Shown here one piece after another: positions 6,731 to 14,029 of a DNA stretch of 16,065 nucleotides (position 1 is the first letter of the stretch; every line of letters begins with the position of its first letter). Made by a program: the position numbers and the translations under genes. The stretch comes from an uncultured Eubacteriales bacterium (GTDB lineage: Bacteria; Bacillota; Clostridia; Oscillospirales; Acutalibacteraceae). Location: positions 1 through 16,065 of the forward strand of contig ONWI01000002.1 in NCBI GenBank assembly GCA_900321515.1, read 5' to 3'. The notes beneath the pieces are model-generated. The model searched no databases and had not been told where the DNA came from. It worked only from the letters and a program-made list of their open reading frames with translations.

Positions 6731-7588
6731 TTATACTTTCTTTTCGGGAACACCCCTTGCTCCCACAGGCTTTGAAAACGCGGTAAAGCATATCGCGCCG
6801 TGAGGGCAGCTCTTCACGCATTTCCCGCATCTTATGCACTCGGTATGATTCGGCGACGCGGCAGGATCTACAGCCATATCGCAGACCTCGGCGCAGACTC
6901 CGCAGTTCACGCATTTTTCTCTGTCCACGTTGAGACGTACTGCCGAAACTCTGTTGAATAGTGCATAGAATGCCCCCAGCGGACAGATGTACTTGCAAAA
7001 CGGACGGCTTATCGCCATTGAAGCAAGCACGATCGCAGCAAGCACCAGCACCTTCCAGGTGAACAACCATCCCATAATGTCCCGCAGCCGGCTGTCCGCC
7101 GCCGAAAGCAGTATTCCCGAAAGCGTGCCGGACGGACAGACATACTTGCAGAAAAACGGCGTGTATTTATATGCAAACGGCAGTATTATCACCATAAAGA
7201 GCAACACGAAGTATTTCAAATACCTCAAATAACCGTCTCCTCTGAATGTGCGCAGCTTCTTTGGAGCCGGAACCGCGAAAAGCATATCCTGCAAAAAGCC
7301 GAACGGACACAGAAAGCCGCAGATCAGCCTTCCGAATGACGCCCCGAAAAACATCATAAGCCCAAGCACATAGCAGGGAAATCTGAATTTCCACACTGAG
7401 ACGGCGTTTTGCAGCGAACCTAAAGGACACGCTCCCAGCGCGCCGGGACATGAATAGCAATTCAGTCCCGGTACGCAGATTCTTTTGCCGCCGCCGTCGT
7501 ATATCCTTCCCGTAAAGAATCCGGCAATATGAGCGTTCTGCAAAAAAGCCGCAACAGCCTGAATGAAAGTTCTTTTTTTGTCAACCAA
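6731..7588 (-). CDS. Polytopic 4Fe-4S membrane protein of the redox operon
   Basis: This 285-residue protein combines membrane segments (about 72-90, 122-143, 176-194) with many cysteine motifs of the NapH/NosR/YccM-like ferredoxin group. These include CYSCPGALGACP (44-55), CGFLCP (90-95), CKYVCP (147-152) and CKYICP (198-203). A C-terminal double 4Fe-4S ferredoxin domain has C226-C229-C232-C236 and C251-C254-C257-C261P. It likely moves electrons across or along the membrane, here perhaps to the thiol proteins encoded upstream. The start is a TTG at 7588, the only usable start before the conserved N-terminus. It overlaps the preceding 48-codon gene by 8 bp, with AGGAA just upstream. The order redoxin, CxxC mini-protein, 4Fe-4S protein matches the CD1871A-type cluster recalled from clostridia. 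The electron donor and acceptor are unknown. Confidence 0.9.
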   Translation of the reverse strand: MVDKKRTFIQAVAAFLQNAHIAGFFTGRIYDGGGKRICVPGLNCYSCPGALGACPLGSLQNAVSVWKFRFPCYVLGLMMFFGASFGRLICGFLCPFGFLQDMLFAVPAPKKLRTFRGDGYLRYLKYFVLLFMVIILPFAYKYTPFFCKYVCPSGTLSGILLSAADSRLRDIMGWLFTWKVLVLAAIVLASMAISRPFCKYICPLGAFYALFNRVSAVRLNVDREKCVNCGVCAEVCDMAVDPAASPNHTECIRCGKCVKSCPHGAICFTAFSKPVGARGVPEKKV

Positions 7589-7727
7589 TTCCTATGCACT
7601 CCAGACATATCCGCATCGCCTTGGCGAGCACCTGTTCCTGCTGTCCCATTGCAACTCCGGCGGCTGCTAATATCGCGGCCGCTGTCATCAGCGCCGCCGT
7701 CAGAATATTCCTGCCCCGCTCTTTCAT
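7581..7727 (-). CDS. CD1871A-family CXXC mini-protein (48 aa)
   Basis: This small gene fills what would otherwise be a gap between the redoxin and the 4Fe-4S protein. It encodes 48 residues: a basic start (MKERGRN), a hydrophobic Ala/Leu-rich segment (about 8-26) that should be one membrane helix, then GQQEQVLAKAMRICLECIGIG to the stop, with a C-terminal CLEC motif. The ICLECIGIG ending is the hallmark I recall for the CD1871A family of CxxC proteins. Its ATG overlaps the TGA of the redoxin gene (ATGA at 7727-7724), and its own 3' end overlaps the TTG start of the 4Fe-4S gene by 8 bp. All three genes therefore look translationally coupled. The CxxC could be a thiol relay or metal site at the membrane face; its function is not established as far as I know. 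Confidence 0.85.
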   Translation of the reverse strand: MKERGRNILTAALMTAAAILAAAGVAMGQQEQVLAKAMRICLECIGIG

Positions 7728-8263
7728 TTCAGATATGAAAGTATCACACTTTCCCAATCCTCATAGGACTTTGAGCCGACATACGGTTCATCGGAAAGCA
7801 ATTTTCCGCTGCCGTCGGTGAAAAAAGTAGTAGGAACATATCCCGTCTGAAATCTGTCGAACGCCTCGCAAGATCTTATCATGGGGTATTTAATATCATT
7901 TTCTTTAATGATATCCGTCAGTCCGTCCTCATCGCTGAATACTCCGACTATCATCAAACCCTCGGACTTGTACTTCGCGTAAAGCTTCTGAAGGTCGGGC
8001 AGCTCACTGCGGCATGGACGGCACCAAGGTTCCCAGATATTGAACATGATGACCTTTGCCGAAGAGTAATCCTTCAGCGACACCTTTTGGCCGTCAATAC
8101 CTGTGCTTGTAAAATCGAAATTTCCGTCCGTCTGCGACGACTGCGCCGCTTCAGAAGAGACGTCATCCATTCTCACATAATCCTTTTTATTGGAGTAACA
8201 TGCGGTAAGTGACAGCATACACACGGCAAGCAAAGCGGCAAAATATTTTTTTATGAGTTTCAT
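7724..8263 (-). CDS. TlpA-like thioredoxin-fold lipoprotein (redoxin)
   Basis: This 179-residue protein begins with a lipoprotein signal peptide whose lipobox is LTAC, making C22 the likely lipidated residue. A thioredoxin fold follows from about 50 to 179. The redox motif WCRPC (C81, C84) lies in NIWEPWCRPCRSELP, and the cis-proline loop is GYVPTTFF (P144). It should work outside the membrane as a thiol-disulphide oxidoreductase of the TlpA/ResA type. The next gene starts inside its stop codon, and a multi-cluster ferredoxin membrane protein follows, which suggests that electrons are delivered to this redoxin or withdrawn from it. An AGAGGG ribosome binding site precedes the ATG. The gene is divergent from an FAD oxidoreductase across a 201-bp spacer. 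Confidence 0.92.
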   Translation of the reverse strand: MKLIKKYFAALLAVCMLSLTACYSNKKDYVRMDDVSSEAAQSSQTDGNFDFTSTGIDGQKVSLKDYSSAKVIMFNIWEPWCRPCRSELPDLQKLYAKYKSEGLMIVGVFSDEDGLTDIIKENDIKYPMIRSCEAFDRFQTGYVPTTFFTDGSGKLLSDEPYVGSKSYEDWESVILSYLK

Positions 8264-8301
8264 TCAGCATTTTCCCTCTTTCTAAAAAAGTACTCATTAC
8301 A

Positions 8302-8330
8302 ATTTAACCATATTTCACTGAAATTATCAA
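8302..8330 (-). promoter_or_regulatory. Candidate promoter of the redox operon
   Basis: On the minus strand the sequence reads TTGATA (8330-8325), a 17-bp spacer, then TTAAAT (8307-8302), about 40 bp before the redoxin start. The opposite strand of this 201-bp divergent spacer shows a TATGAT at 8394-8399 that may serve the oxidoreductase gene but lacks a good -35 box. Confidence 0.45.
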
Positions 8331-8464
8331 GTGATTTTTGCATGAAAACAAATACCCTTAGAGCCCTTCGTTTTTCCAAAGCATTTTTCATGTTATGATG
8401 AATAACCAGCCCGTTTTTTTCCAATTATAAAAACGAGATTAAATATTTAAGGACTGCATTTAAA

Positions 8465-9724
8465 TTGAAAAAATACAATTACGGCATAAAATGTGAACCG
8501 CCTGCCATTGCAGAAAAGGCGCCTGAGCAATATCCGTGGCTGAATGAAGATAAACACTGCGACGTATGCGTTATCGGAGGCGGACTGACAGGAGCGATGT
8601 GCGCTTTGACCGCGGCGGATATGGGACTGAGCGTGGTTCTGATAACGTCGGAGGGAATCGGATACGGTGACACAGGGCACATCACGGGCTGCGCAAGGTT
8701 CGACGGCGGGCGGACTCTCGTTGAACTCGACAGACTGATGACAATTGATGAAGCGCTGAAGCTTTATTCCATGGGATTCAATGCTCTTGACGGGTTGCAG
8801 AATCTTTGCGGCAGACTCGACGGAGAATACAATAAAACAGGCGTTTCAAGCGGATTCAGACGAAACGATCTGTTCATTTTCACATCCGCTTCCACTGACG
8901 TTGAACTTATGGAAAGAGAATATATTTCCGTAAAAAACACATTCTCACAGTGCGCACTTATCACACGCAGGACTGCCGAAAGTTCATTTGAATTTACCGT
9001 TTCGTGCGGTATTCTGACCAAAGAAGGCAGTGCCGTTCTTAATCCGTATGCCCTTGCGCACATGTGCCTTATGAAAGCCGAAAAACTTGGAACGGAAATA
9101 TTTGAACAAACCGAGGCAATCGACATTCAGACTCCGAGAACAGATGATGGCTGCGTTATAATAACTACCTCTACGCACCGCAACGTATATGCGGACAAGC
9201 TGATATTTGCAGCCGGCAGCAAAGGCTTCCGCATTATGCCGGGCAGAATAAAAAATTATAAATTATTCGCCGTTATCGGACTGATGCCGGCAAACGGAAC
9301 AGGATGGTCAGGCAGATGCACACTCGGTACATTCGGCAGACACCCTAAAAATTGCAGCATATATCCGGGAAATTGCTTAGCGGCAAGCTGTGTATACAGA
9401 AGCGGCGGGCTGCAAGGGTTAATTAAAAGATCAGATGAAACGGCAGGATCCTCCGAATTAAGCGATTTTATTCGGAATGTCCTGCCCGAACCCGCCGCTG
9501 CAAAGATGAAATACGAATATTCGTATGACTTTCCGTCCTCTATGGACGGACTGCCAATCATAGGAAAGCATGACGCCTACAAAAACTGCATTTTCGCTCT
9601 TCCGGGATTGTACAGGGACTCAGGCGTGCCGATTTTTTCACATATATCGGCTGAAATCGCCAAAAAAATACTTCAAGACAGTTCATATGAAAATCACCCT
9701 CTATTCGATCCTATGAGGCTCTAA
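8465..9724 (+). CDS. FAD-dependent oxidoreductase, DAO family
   Basis: This 419-residue flavoprotein has an N-terminal Rossmann motif, CDVCVIGGGLTGAMCALTAA (G38, G40, G43), which binds the ADP part of FAD. It is followed by GYGDTGHITG, resembling the second conserved loop of D-amino-acid-oxidase-like proteins. The C-terminus keeps SSMDGLPIIGKHDAYKNCIFA (from about 358) but reads LPGLYRDSGVPIFS where relatives usually have a glycine-rich GYGGNGIT-type FAD loop. No Rieske domain is fused, unlike some relatives. The substrate cannot be told. The start is a TTG at 8465, with AAGGA about 12 bases upstream; no ATG occurs near the conserved N-terminus. It stands alone on the plus strand, divergent from the thiol/Fe-S operon, which suggests but does not prove a functional link. 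Confidence 0.85.
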   Translation: MKKYNYGIKCEPPAIAEKAPEQYPWLNEDKHCDVCVIGGGLTGAMCALTAADMGLSVVLITSEGIGYGDTGHITGCARFDGGRTLVELDRLMTIDEALKLYSMGFNALDGLQNLCGRLDGEYNKTGVSSGFRRNDLFIFTSASTDVELMEREYISVKNTFSQCALITRRTAESSFEFTVSCGILTKEGSAVLNPYALAHMCLMKAEKLGTEIFEQTEAIDIQTPRTDDGCVIITTSTHRNVYADKLIFAAGSKGFRIMPGRIKNYKLFAVIGLMPANGTGWSGRCTLGTFGRHPKNCSIYPGNCLAASCVYRSGGLQGLIKRSDETAGSSELSDFIRNVLPEPAAAKMKYEYSYDFPSSMDGLPIIGKHDAYKNCIFALPGLYRDSGVPIFSHISAEIAKKILQDSSYENHPLFDPMRL

Positions 9725-9757
9725 TAAATTGCATAAAAAAATATTTACAGATTGCTG

Positions 9758-9786
9758 TGGAAATCATAAAAAAAAACTGATATAAT
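9758..9786 (+). promoter_or_regulatory. Extended -10 promoter of the amidase gene
   Basis: TGGAAA (9758-9763), a 17-bp spacer and a perfect TATAAT (9781-9786) with an extended TG one base upstream (9778-9779) lie about 60 bp ahead of the amidase ATG. The leader ends in the strong AAGGAAGG ribosome binding site. Confidence 0.7.
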
Positions 9787-9846
9787 GAATTTAATCATCG
9801 GTAATTGTCAGAGGATAACCGTAAAAAATCAAGGAAGGTTGGTCAG

Positions 9847-12207
9847 ATGAAAAAATCACATATCAAAAGAATCACCGCACTGCTGATATCCACGGCACTT
9901 ATCCTGTTTTTTCCCGCTGAAGGAATAAACACGGTCTATGCGTCAGGCAGTTCTTCTGATTCAGCTTCGGCAAACGCTTACAATTCATCGGCGCTGACTG
10001 TCATGAAGCATCCGGAAAGCCTGACGGCAAAGACAGGCAATACAATCACATTTTCTGTTTCCGCAAACGGAACCGGAACGCTGAAATATCAGTGGTACTA
10101 CAAAAAACTCGGAGCCTCACAATGGTCAGTATGGAAAAATCACACAGGTGCCTCCACCACAGCAAAGGCTAATTCCACATGGAATATGATGCAGGTGCGA
10201 TGCATGGTTACGGATGATTCGGGCAGCATTTATTCCAACCCCGCGACAATAACCATAGACCAGACTCTTACCATTCTCACCCATCCAAAGAACGTCAAAG
10301 TCAAGGTTGAGCAGCCTACAAAATTCAGTGTAAGCGCCCAGGGCAAGGGAGCCATATCCTACCAGTGGTATTACAAAAAGGCGGGCGCCTCCGACTGGAC
10401 GTTATGGAAAGGTCGTACGTCAGCAAGTATAACCTCCACCTCCAATTCCACATGGAATATGATGCAGGTGCGATGCATGGTAACTGACGATTCCGGCAGC
10501 ATATATTCAAATGCAGCTACAATCACCATAGATCAGTCCCTCACCATTATCACCCAGCCCAGTGACGTCACTGCAAAACCGAATGAAAGCGTAAAATTCA
10601 GCGTAAAGGCTTTCGGTAAAGGCACACTCAAATATCAATGGTATTACAAAAAGGCTGATTCCAAAAGCTGGTTGCTATGGAACGGACGAACCTCCGCAAG
10701 CACCGTTTCAACTTCAAATTCCTCATGGAACATGATGCAGGTGCGATGCAGAGTGACCGATAATTCAGGCAGCATTTATTCAGAGGCCGCTACAGTTACC
10801 ATAGATCAACCGCTCAAAATCATCACTCAACCGACGGACGTATTTACCAAAGCCGGAAAAACCATAAAATTCTCCGTAAAGGCAGAAGGCACAGGTAAAC
10901 TGACATATCAGTGGTATCACAAGAAAGCCGGTGCCTCCGACTGGACACTCTGGAAAAATCACACTTCCGCATCCACCAGTGCCCTTGTCAACTCCACATG
11001 GGACGGAATACAGCTCTATTGCGCCGTTACAGACGCTAAAGGCAATACGGAAAAATCAAACGCAGCCATGGTAATTATGTCAGGTAAACTGAGAATAACC
11101 AAGCAGCCGGAGGAGGTAGTGCTTGAATCAGGCGATACAGCCACATTCAGTGTAACGGCACACAGTTCAGGCACACTTTCATACCAGTGGTACTACAAAA
11201 AGGCTGGCAAAACCGAATGGATCGAGTGGGCCGATAAGACAACCCCTGCAATTTCCGCGACAGCCGACTGCACATGGCACGGTATGCAGGTCTACTGCAA
11301 GATAACCGACAGCCAAAACAACACTGTCAACAGCAATACGGTTTATGCCATGATAACCAAGCAGGGCAATAAGCGATATTTCAGCAGAACCATCACCATC
11401 AAGAAAAGCAGCACCAAGATCTACAGCGGCGTCGGAACCGGAACCAGGGTTGTAGGAACCGTTAGTGCGAATAAGACGTTTAGCGTGTTGGATTGGGACA
11501 ATGACTCAAATGACACCACATGGTACAGCTTCATGTACAATGGAAGTAAAGTGTGGATTCCCAGAACATCTGTCAATTCAACAATAAACTACACAACCAT
11601 ACCTGCCCGAATATTTAAAGACGGCGGTATACCTGTAATATATCTCTCACCTTCACGTCAATACGCCAATCTTTACGCTGTCGGCAATACAACCGAACAG
11701 GCTGAGATGTATCGCGTAGCCAATTCTCTCAAGAAGATTCTCGAGGAAGAATACTACTGTACGGTATTTATTCCTTCTACAGGTCTGAAACTCGGATTAA
11801 AAAACAGAGCCTATGACGCATATATCCGTGACGCGGACGTATATCTCGCCATCCACAGCAATTCCGTTCCGAAAGGAGCGAGAGTTCACGGCGCAACAGG
11901 CTTCTTCTTCCCCGCATGCAGCCAGAGCAAGGACCTCGCGAACAATATTGTCAACGAGATGGCAAAAATAGAGTTCCAGAAGTCAAATGTAAAAAATAAA
12001 CTTGTCAACGGCATGACGGCATATGAAAACACCGGTTACGGAGAGGTGCGCGACCCGTCCTATTATGGAATGATAAGCGTACTTGCCGAGGTTGAATACC
12101 ACCATTATGACGCACCTGCCAAATGGATAATCAACAACACCGACAGAATAGCCCGTGCTCTGTCAAATTCATTGGAGAAAACACTTCAGCTGCAAAGGAA
12201 AAAATAA
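9847..12207 (+). CDS. Secreted N-acetylmuramoyl-L-alanine amidase-like protein with five Ig-like repeats
   Basis: The ATG at 9847 is preferred over an in-frame TTG at 9805 because AAGGAAGG lies 8 bases before it and the signal peptide starts there. The 786-residue product has a signal peptide (1-32, cut likely after VYA). Five Ig-like repeats of about 91 residues follow (about 49-139, 140-230, 231-321, 322-413, 414-503), each with YQWYYKK or YQWYHKK and a C-x-(V/I)-TD strand. Next come an SH3-like domain (about 509-575) and an Amidase_3-like domain (about 594-780). The latter has IYLSPSRQ where classic enzymes have DPGHGG, then AIHSN (H670) and AEVEYHH (E748, H752). This LSPS-type amidase is known in clostridia. 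It should act in the cell wall, probably cleaving peptidoglycan; catalytic competence is inferred. Repeats 1 and 2 share 38 identical bases, a sign of recent duplication. Confidence 0.88.
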   Translation: MKKSHIKRITALLISTALILFFPAEGINTVYASGSSSDSASANAYNSSALTVMKHPESLTAKTGNTITFSVSANGTGTLKYQWYYKKLGASQWSVWKNHTGASTTAKANSTWNMMQVRCMVTDDSGSIYSNPATITIDQTLTILTHPKNVKVKVEQPTKFSVSAQGKGAISYQWYYKKAGASDWTLWKGRTSASITSTSNSTWNMMQVRCMVTDDSGSIYSNAATITIDQSLTIITQPSDVTAKPNESVKFSVKAFGKGTLKYQWYYKKADSKSWLLWNGRTSASTVSTSNSSWNMMQVRCRVTDNSGSIYSEAATVTIDQPLKIITQPTDVFTKAGKTIKFSVKAEGTGKLTYQWYHKKAGASDWTLWKNHTSASTSALVNSTWDGIQLYCAVTDAKGNTEKSNAAMVIMSGKLRITKQPEEVVLESGDTATFSVTAHSSGTLSYQWYYKKAGKTEWIEWADKTTPAISATADCTWHGMQVYCKITDSQNNTVNSNTVYAMITKQGNKRYFSRTITIKKSSTKIYSGVGTGTRVVGTVSANKTFSVLDWDNDSNDTTWYSFMYNGSKVWIPRTSVNSTINYTTIPARIFKDGGIPVIYLSPSRQYANLYAVGNTTEQAEMYRVANSLKKILEEEYYCTVFIPSTGLKLGLKNRAYDAYIRDADVYLAIHSNSVPKGARVHGATGFFFPACSQSKDLANNIVNEMAKIEFQKSNVKNKLVNGMTAYENTGYGEVRDPSYYGMISVLAEVEYHHYDAPAKWIINNTDRIARALSNSLEKTLQLQRKK

Positions 12208-12227
12208 AATTATTACAGTATAATTAT

Positions 12228-12283
12228 GCCCCGCTTCCGTGTCGTTGAGAACACAAATCAACGACGTGTAAGCGGGGCTTTTT
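12228..12283 (+). terminator. Strong Rho-independent terminator of the amidase gene
   Basis: GCCCCGCTT (12228-12236) pairs with AAGCGGGGC (12270-12278), and an inner GTCGTTGA (12241-12248) pairs with TCAACGAC (12258-12265), with a 4-base internal mismatch between the two stems. A run of five T follows at 12279-12283. It begins 20 bp after the amidase stop. On the other strand no T-run follows the hairpin, so it probably does not end the nifU transcript efficiently. Confidence 0.85.
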
Positions 12284-12295
12284 GCATGTTATTTT

Positions 12296-12688
12296 TTATT
12301 CGGGCTTGCGCTTATCAGGATTCTTTTCATAATAATCGTCGAGGGCGTTCTTGATTGCCTCCTCGGCCAGAACGGAGCAATGCATCTTATAATCCGGCAG
12401 ACCGTCAAGCGCTTCCGCAACCGCTTTATTGGTAAGCTCCATAGCTTCCGACACAGGCTTTCCCTTAATAAGCTCCGTAGCCATCGAACTTGACGCGATC
12501 GCGCTGCCGCAGCCGAATGTCTCAAATTTTACGTCGGTAATAACATCATCATCTATTTTCAAATAGATTTTCATTATATCGCCGCACTTGGCGTTTCCGA
12601 CCTCGCCCACACCGTCAGCGTCCTCGATCACCCCCACATTGCGCGGGTTTCTGAAATGATCCATTACTTTTTCGCTGTATAATGCCAT
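12296..12688 (-). CDS. nifU: NifU/IscU-type Fe-S cluster scaffold protein
   Basis: This 130-residue protein is the scaffold on which Fe-S clusters are built before transfer to apo-proteins. It carries the three conserved cysteines of the U-type fold: C35 in NAKCGD (with the conserved D37), C60 in TFGCGSAIASSS, and C104 in KMHCSVLAEEAI. The N-terminus YSEKVMDHFRNPRNVG is typical. It matches the N-terminal (IscU-like) part of NifU only, as in clostridial two-gene systems, so either name could be used. It starts 33 bp after the cysteine desulfurase stop, with AGAGGAAA before the ATG, forming a nifS-nifU operon. The acidic/basic C-terminal tail (EKNPDKRKPE) is not unusual. Confidence 0.95.
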   Translation of the reverse strand: MALYSEKVMDHFRNPRNVGVIEDADGVGEVGNAKCGDIMKIYLKIDDDVITDVKFETFGCGSAIASSSMATELIKGKPVSEAMELTNKAVAEALDGLPDYKMHCSVLAEEAIKNALDDYYEKNPDKRKPE

Positions 12689-12721
12689 GAATATTTCCTC
12701 TTTTCTATATGGTTAAAATAT

Positions 12722-13909
12722 TTATAAGATAAAATTTCCCTTGCCAGCGCAGAGGTCGCGCCAAACGGGGGAAAATCCCCGCAGATATTCCACGACTTCC
12801 TTCACTGAGCGAATGATATAATCTACTTCCTCCTCTGTCGCGTCGTCTCCGAGTGTGAGTCGGAGCGAACCGTGTGCAACATCATGTACCCTGCCTATCG
12901 CAAGCAGGACATGACTGGGATCGAGCGATCCAGAAGTACACGCAGAACCTGATGACGCGCAGATTCCTTTGTCGTCCAGCAGAAGCAGAAGCGATTCCCC
13001 TTCTATGCCCTCAAAGCAGAAGTTCACGTTCGACGGAAGCCGTTTTACCGCGTCGCCGTTGAGCGCGGAATGAGGAATCTCCGACAGTCCAGCGATCAAC
13101 CTGTCGCGAAGCGCCGCCGCGCGCTTCGCATTTTCTTCAATATGCCCCACCGATTCGACAAAAGCGGCAGCCATTGCGACAATTCCGGGAACATTTTCGG
13201 TTCCGGCTCGTCTGCCGCGTTCCTGAGCGCCGCCTTCAATGAGATTGGTCAGCCTGATGCCCTTCCGTGCGTATAAAAATCCCACGCCCTTGGGTCCGTG
13301 AAATTTGTGAGCCGAAGCCGAAAGCATGTCAATTGATTCGTCCACAACGTTCACCGGAATATGCCCCACCGCCTGCACGGCGTCTGTGTGGAAAATAATT
13401 TTCTTCTCCCTGCATATTTTTCCAATTTCATTTATCGGCTGAATCGTGCCTATCTCATTGTTTGCATACATCACCGTTACAAGACATGTATCCTCATGGA
13501 TTGCCGCACGCAGATCTTCAACCTTCACAATTCCGTCGGTACCAACCGGCAGATATGTCACTGAAAAACCTTCTTTCTCCAGCTTTTTCAATGTGTGGAG
13601 CACCGCGTGATGTTCGATTTGGTCGGAAATGATATGCATCTTGCCGGATTTTTTTCCAATGGCGGCAGCCGACAGAATCGCCTGATTGTCAGCTTCGGAA
13701 CCTCCGGAAGTAAAAATTATCTCCCTCGGCTGCGCACCTATGCATTCAGCGATGGAAGCGCGTGCGGTTTCCAGCGCCTCTTTTGCCTTTTGCCCGAACG
13801 AATAAAGACTGGACGGATTGCCGTAAAATTCCTCTATATACGGCAGCATGGCTTCAACTGCCGTCCTGCTTATTTTTGTTGTCGCCGCGTTATCGGCGTA
13901 GATTTTCAT
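12722..13909 (-). CDS. nifS: Cysteine desulfurase (NifS/IscS family)
   Basis: This 395-residue class V aminotransferase-fold enzyme takes sulfur from cysteine as a persulfide and hands it to the scaffold encoded next. Features include the N-terminal YADNAATTKIS, the H100-H101 pair (IEHHAV), the D176-A177-V-Q179 cofactor loop, the PLP lysine K202 in SASAHKFHGPKG, and the arginine-rich RGRRAGTEN. The mobile catalytic loop holds C324 in SSGSACTSG. The SGSACTSG form and short loop fit the NifS/IscS group rather than SufS. Start: ATG at 13909 with an AAGGAG site. It leads an operon with nifU and has an almost consensus promoter. No iscR or other Rrf2 gene is adjacent. Whether it serves general Fe-S assembly or tRNA thiolation as well cannot be told. 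Confidence 0.96.
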   Translation of the reverse strand: MKIYADNAATTKISRTAVEAMLPYIEEFYGNPSSLYSFGQKAKEALETARASIAECIGAQPREIIFTSGGSEADNQAILSAAAIGKKSGKMHIISDQIEHHAVLHTLKKLEKEGFSVTYLPVGTDGIVKVEDLRAAIHEDTCLVTVMYANNEIGTIQPINEIGKICREKKIIFHTDAVQAVGHIPVNVVDESIDMLSASAHKFHGPKGVGFLYARKGIRLTNLIEGGAQERGRRAGTENVPGIVAMAAAFVESVGHIEENAKRAAALRDRLIAGLSEIPHSALNGDAVKRLPSNVNFCFEGIEGESLLLLLDDKGICASSGSACTSGSLDPSHVLLAIGRVHDVAHGSLRLTLGDDATEEEVDYIIRSVKEVVEYLRGFSPVWRDLCAGKGNFIL

Positions 13910-13939
13910 AATATCGCACTCCTTGTTGGATATGAGAAT

Positions 13940-13968
13940 ATTATAATCCTACTTACCTACTATGTCAA
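13940..13968 (-). promoter_or_regulatory. Near-consensus sigma-A promoter of nifS-nifU with a possible operator
   Basis: On the minus strand the sequence reads a perfect TTGACA (13968-13963), a 17-bp spacer and a perfect TATAAT (13945-13940). The sequence CCTATTGACATAGTAGG across the -35 box has complementary ends (CCTA/TAGG), and TAGG recurs in the spacer. A promoter this strong is usually repressed. An Rrf2/IscR-type operator is possible, but this is only a pattern suggestion. Confidence 0.75.
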
Positions 13969-13989
13969 TAGGAATTATGTTAATAATTT

Positions 13990-14019
13990 TACGCCGCTCA
14001 CATTTTTATGAACGGCGTA
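13990..14019 (-). terminator. Probable weak terminator after the zinc-ribbon gene
   Basis: On the minus strand TACGCCGTTCA and TGAGCGGCGTA form an 11-bp stem with one G-U pair around an 8-base loop, starting 10 bp after the stop of the zinc-ribbon protein gene. The downstream tract (AAAATTATTAAC) is AT-rich but lacks a real U-run, so termination may be partial. It lies just upstream of the nifS promoter. Confidence 0.45.
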
Positions 14020-14029
14020 CTTAATTATA

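Noticed and set aside
8413..8440. CGTTTTT/AAAAACG hairpin ahead of the oxidoreductase gene
   Set aside because: The stem is short and AT-rich with a 10-base loop and no following T-run; it is not convincing as a terminator or riboswitch.
9805..9846. In-frame TTG start upstream of the amidase signal peptide
   Set aside because: It would place charged residues before the signal peptide and lacks a good ribosome binding site; AAGGAAGG is ideally spaced for the ATG at 9847.
9988..11355. Periodic DNA repeats that could suggest a CRISPR-like or satellite array
   Set aside because: The 273-bp period is an exact multiple of three inside one open frame and encodes repeated Ig-like domains.
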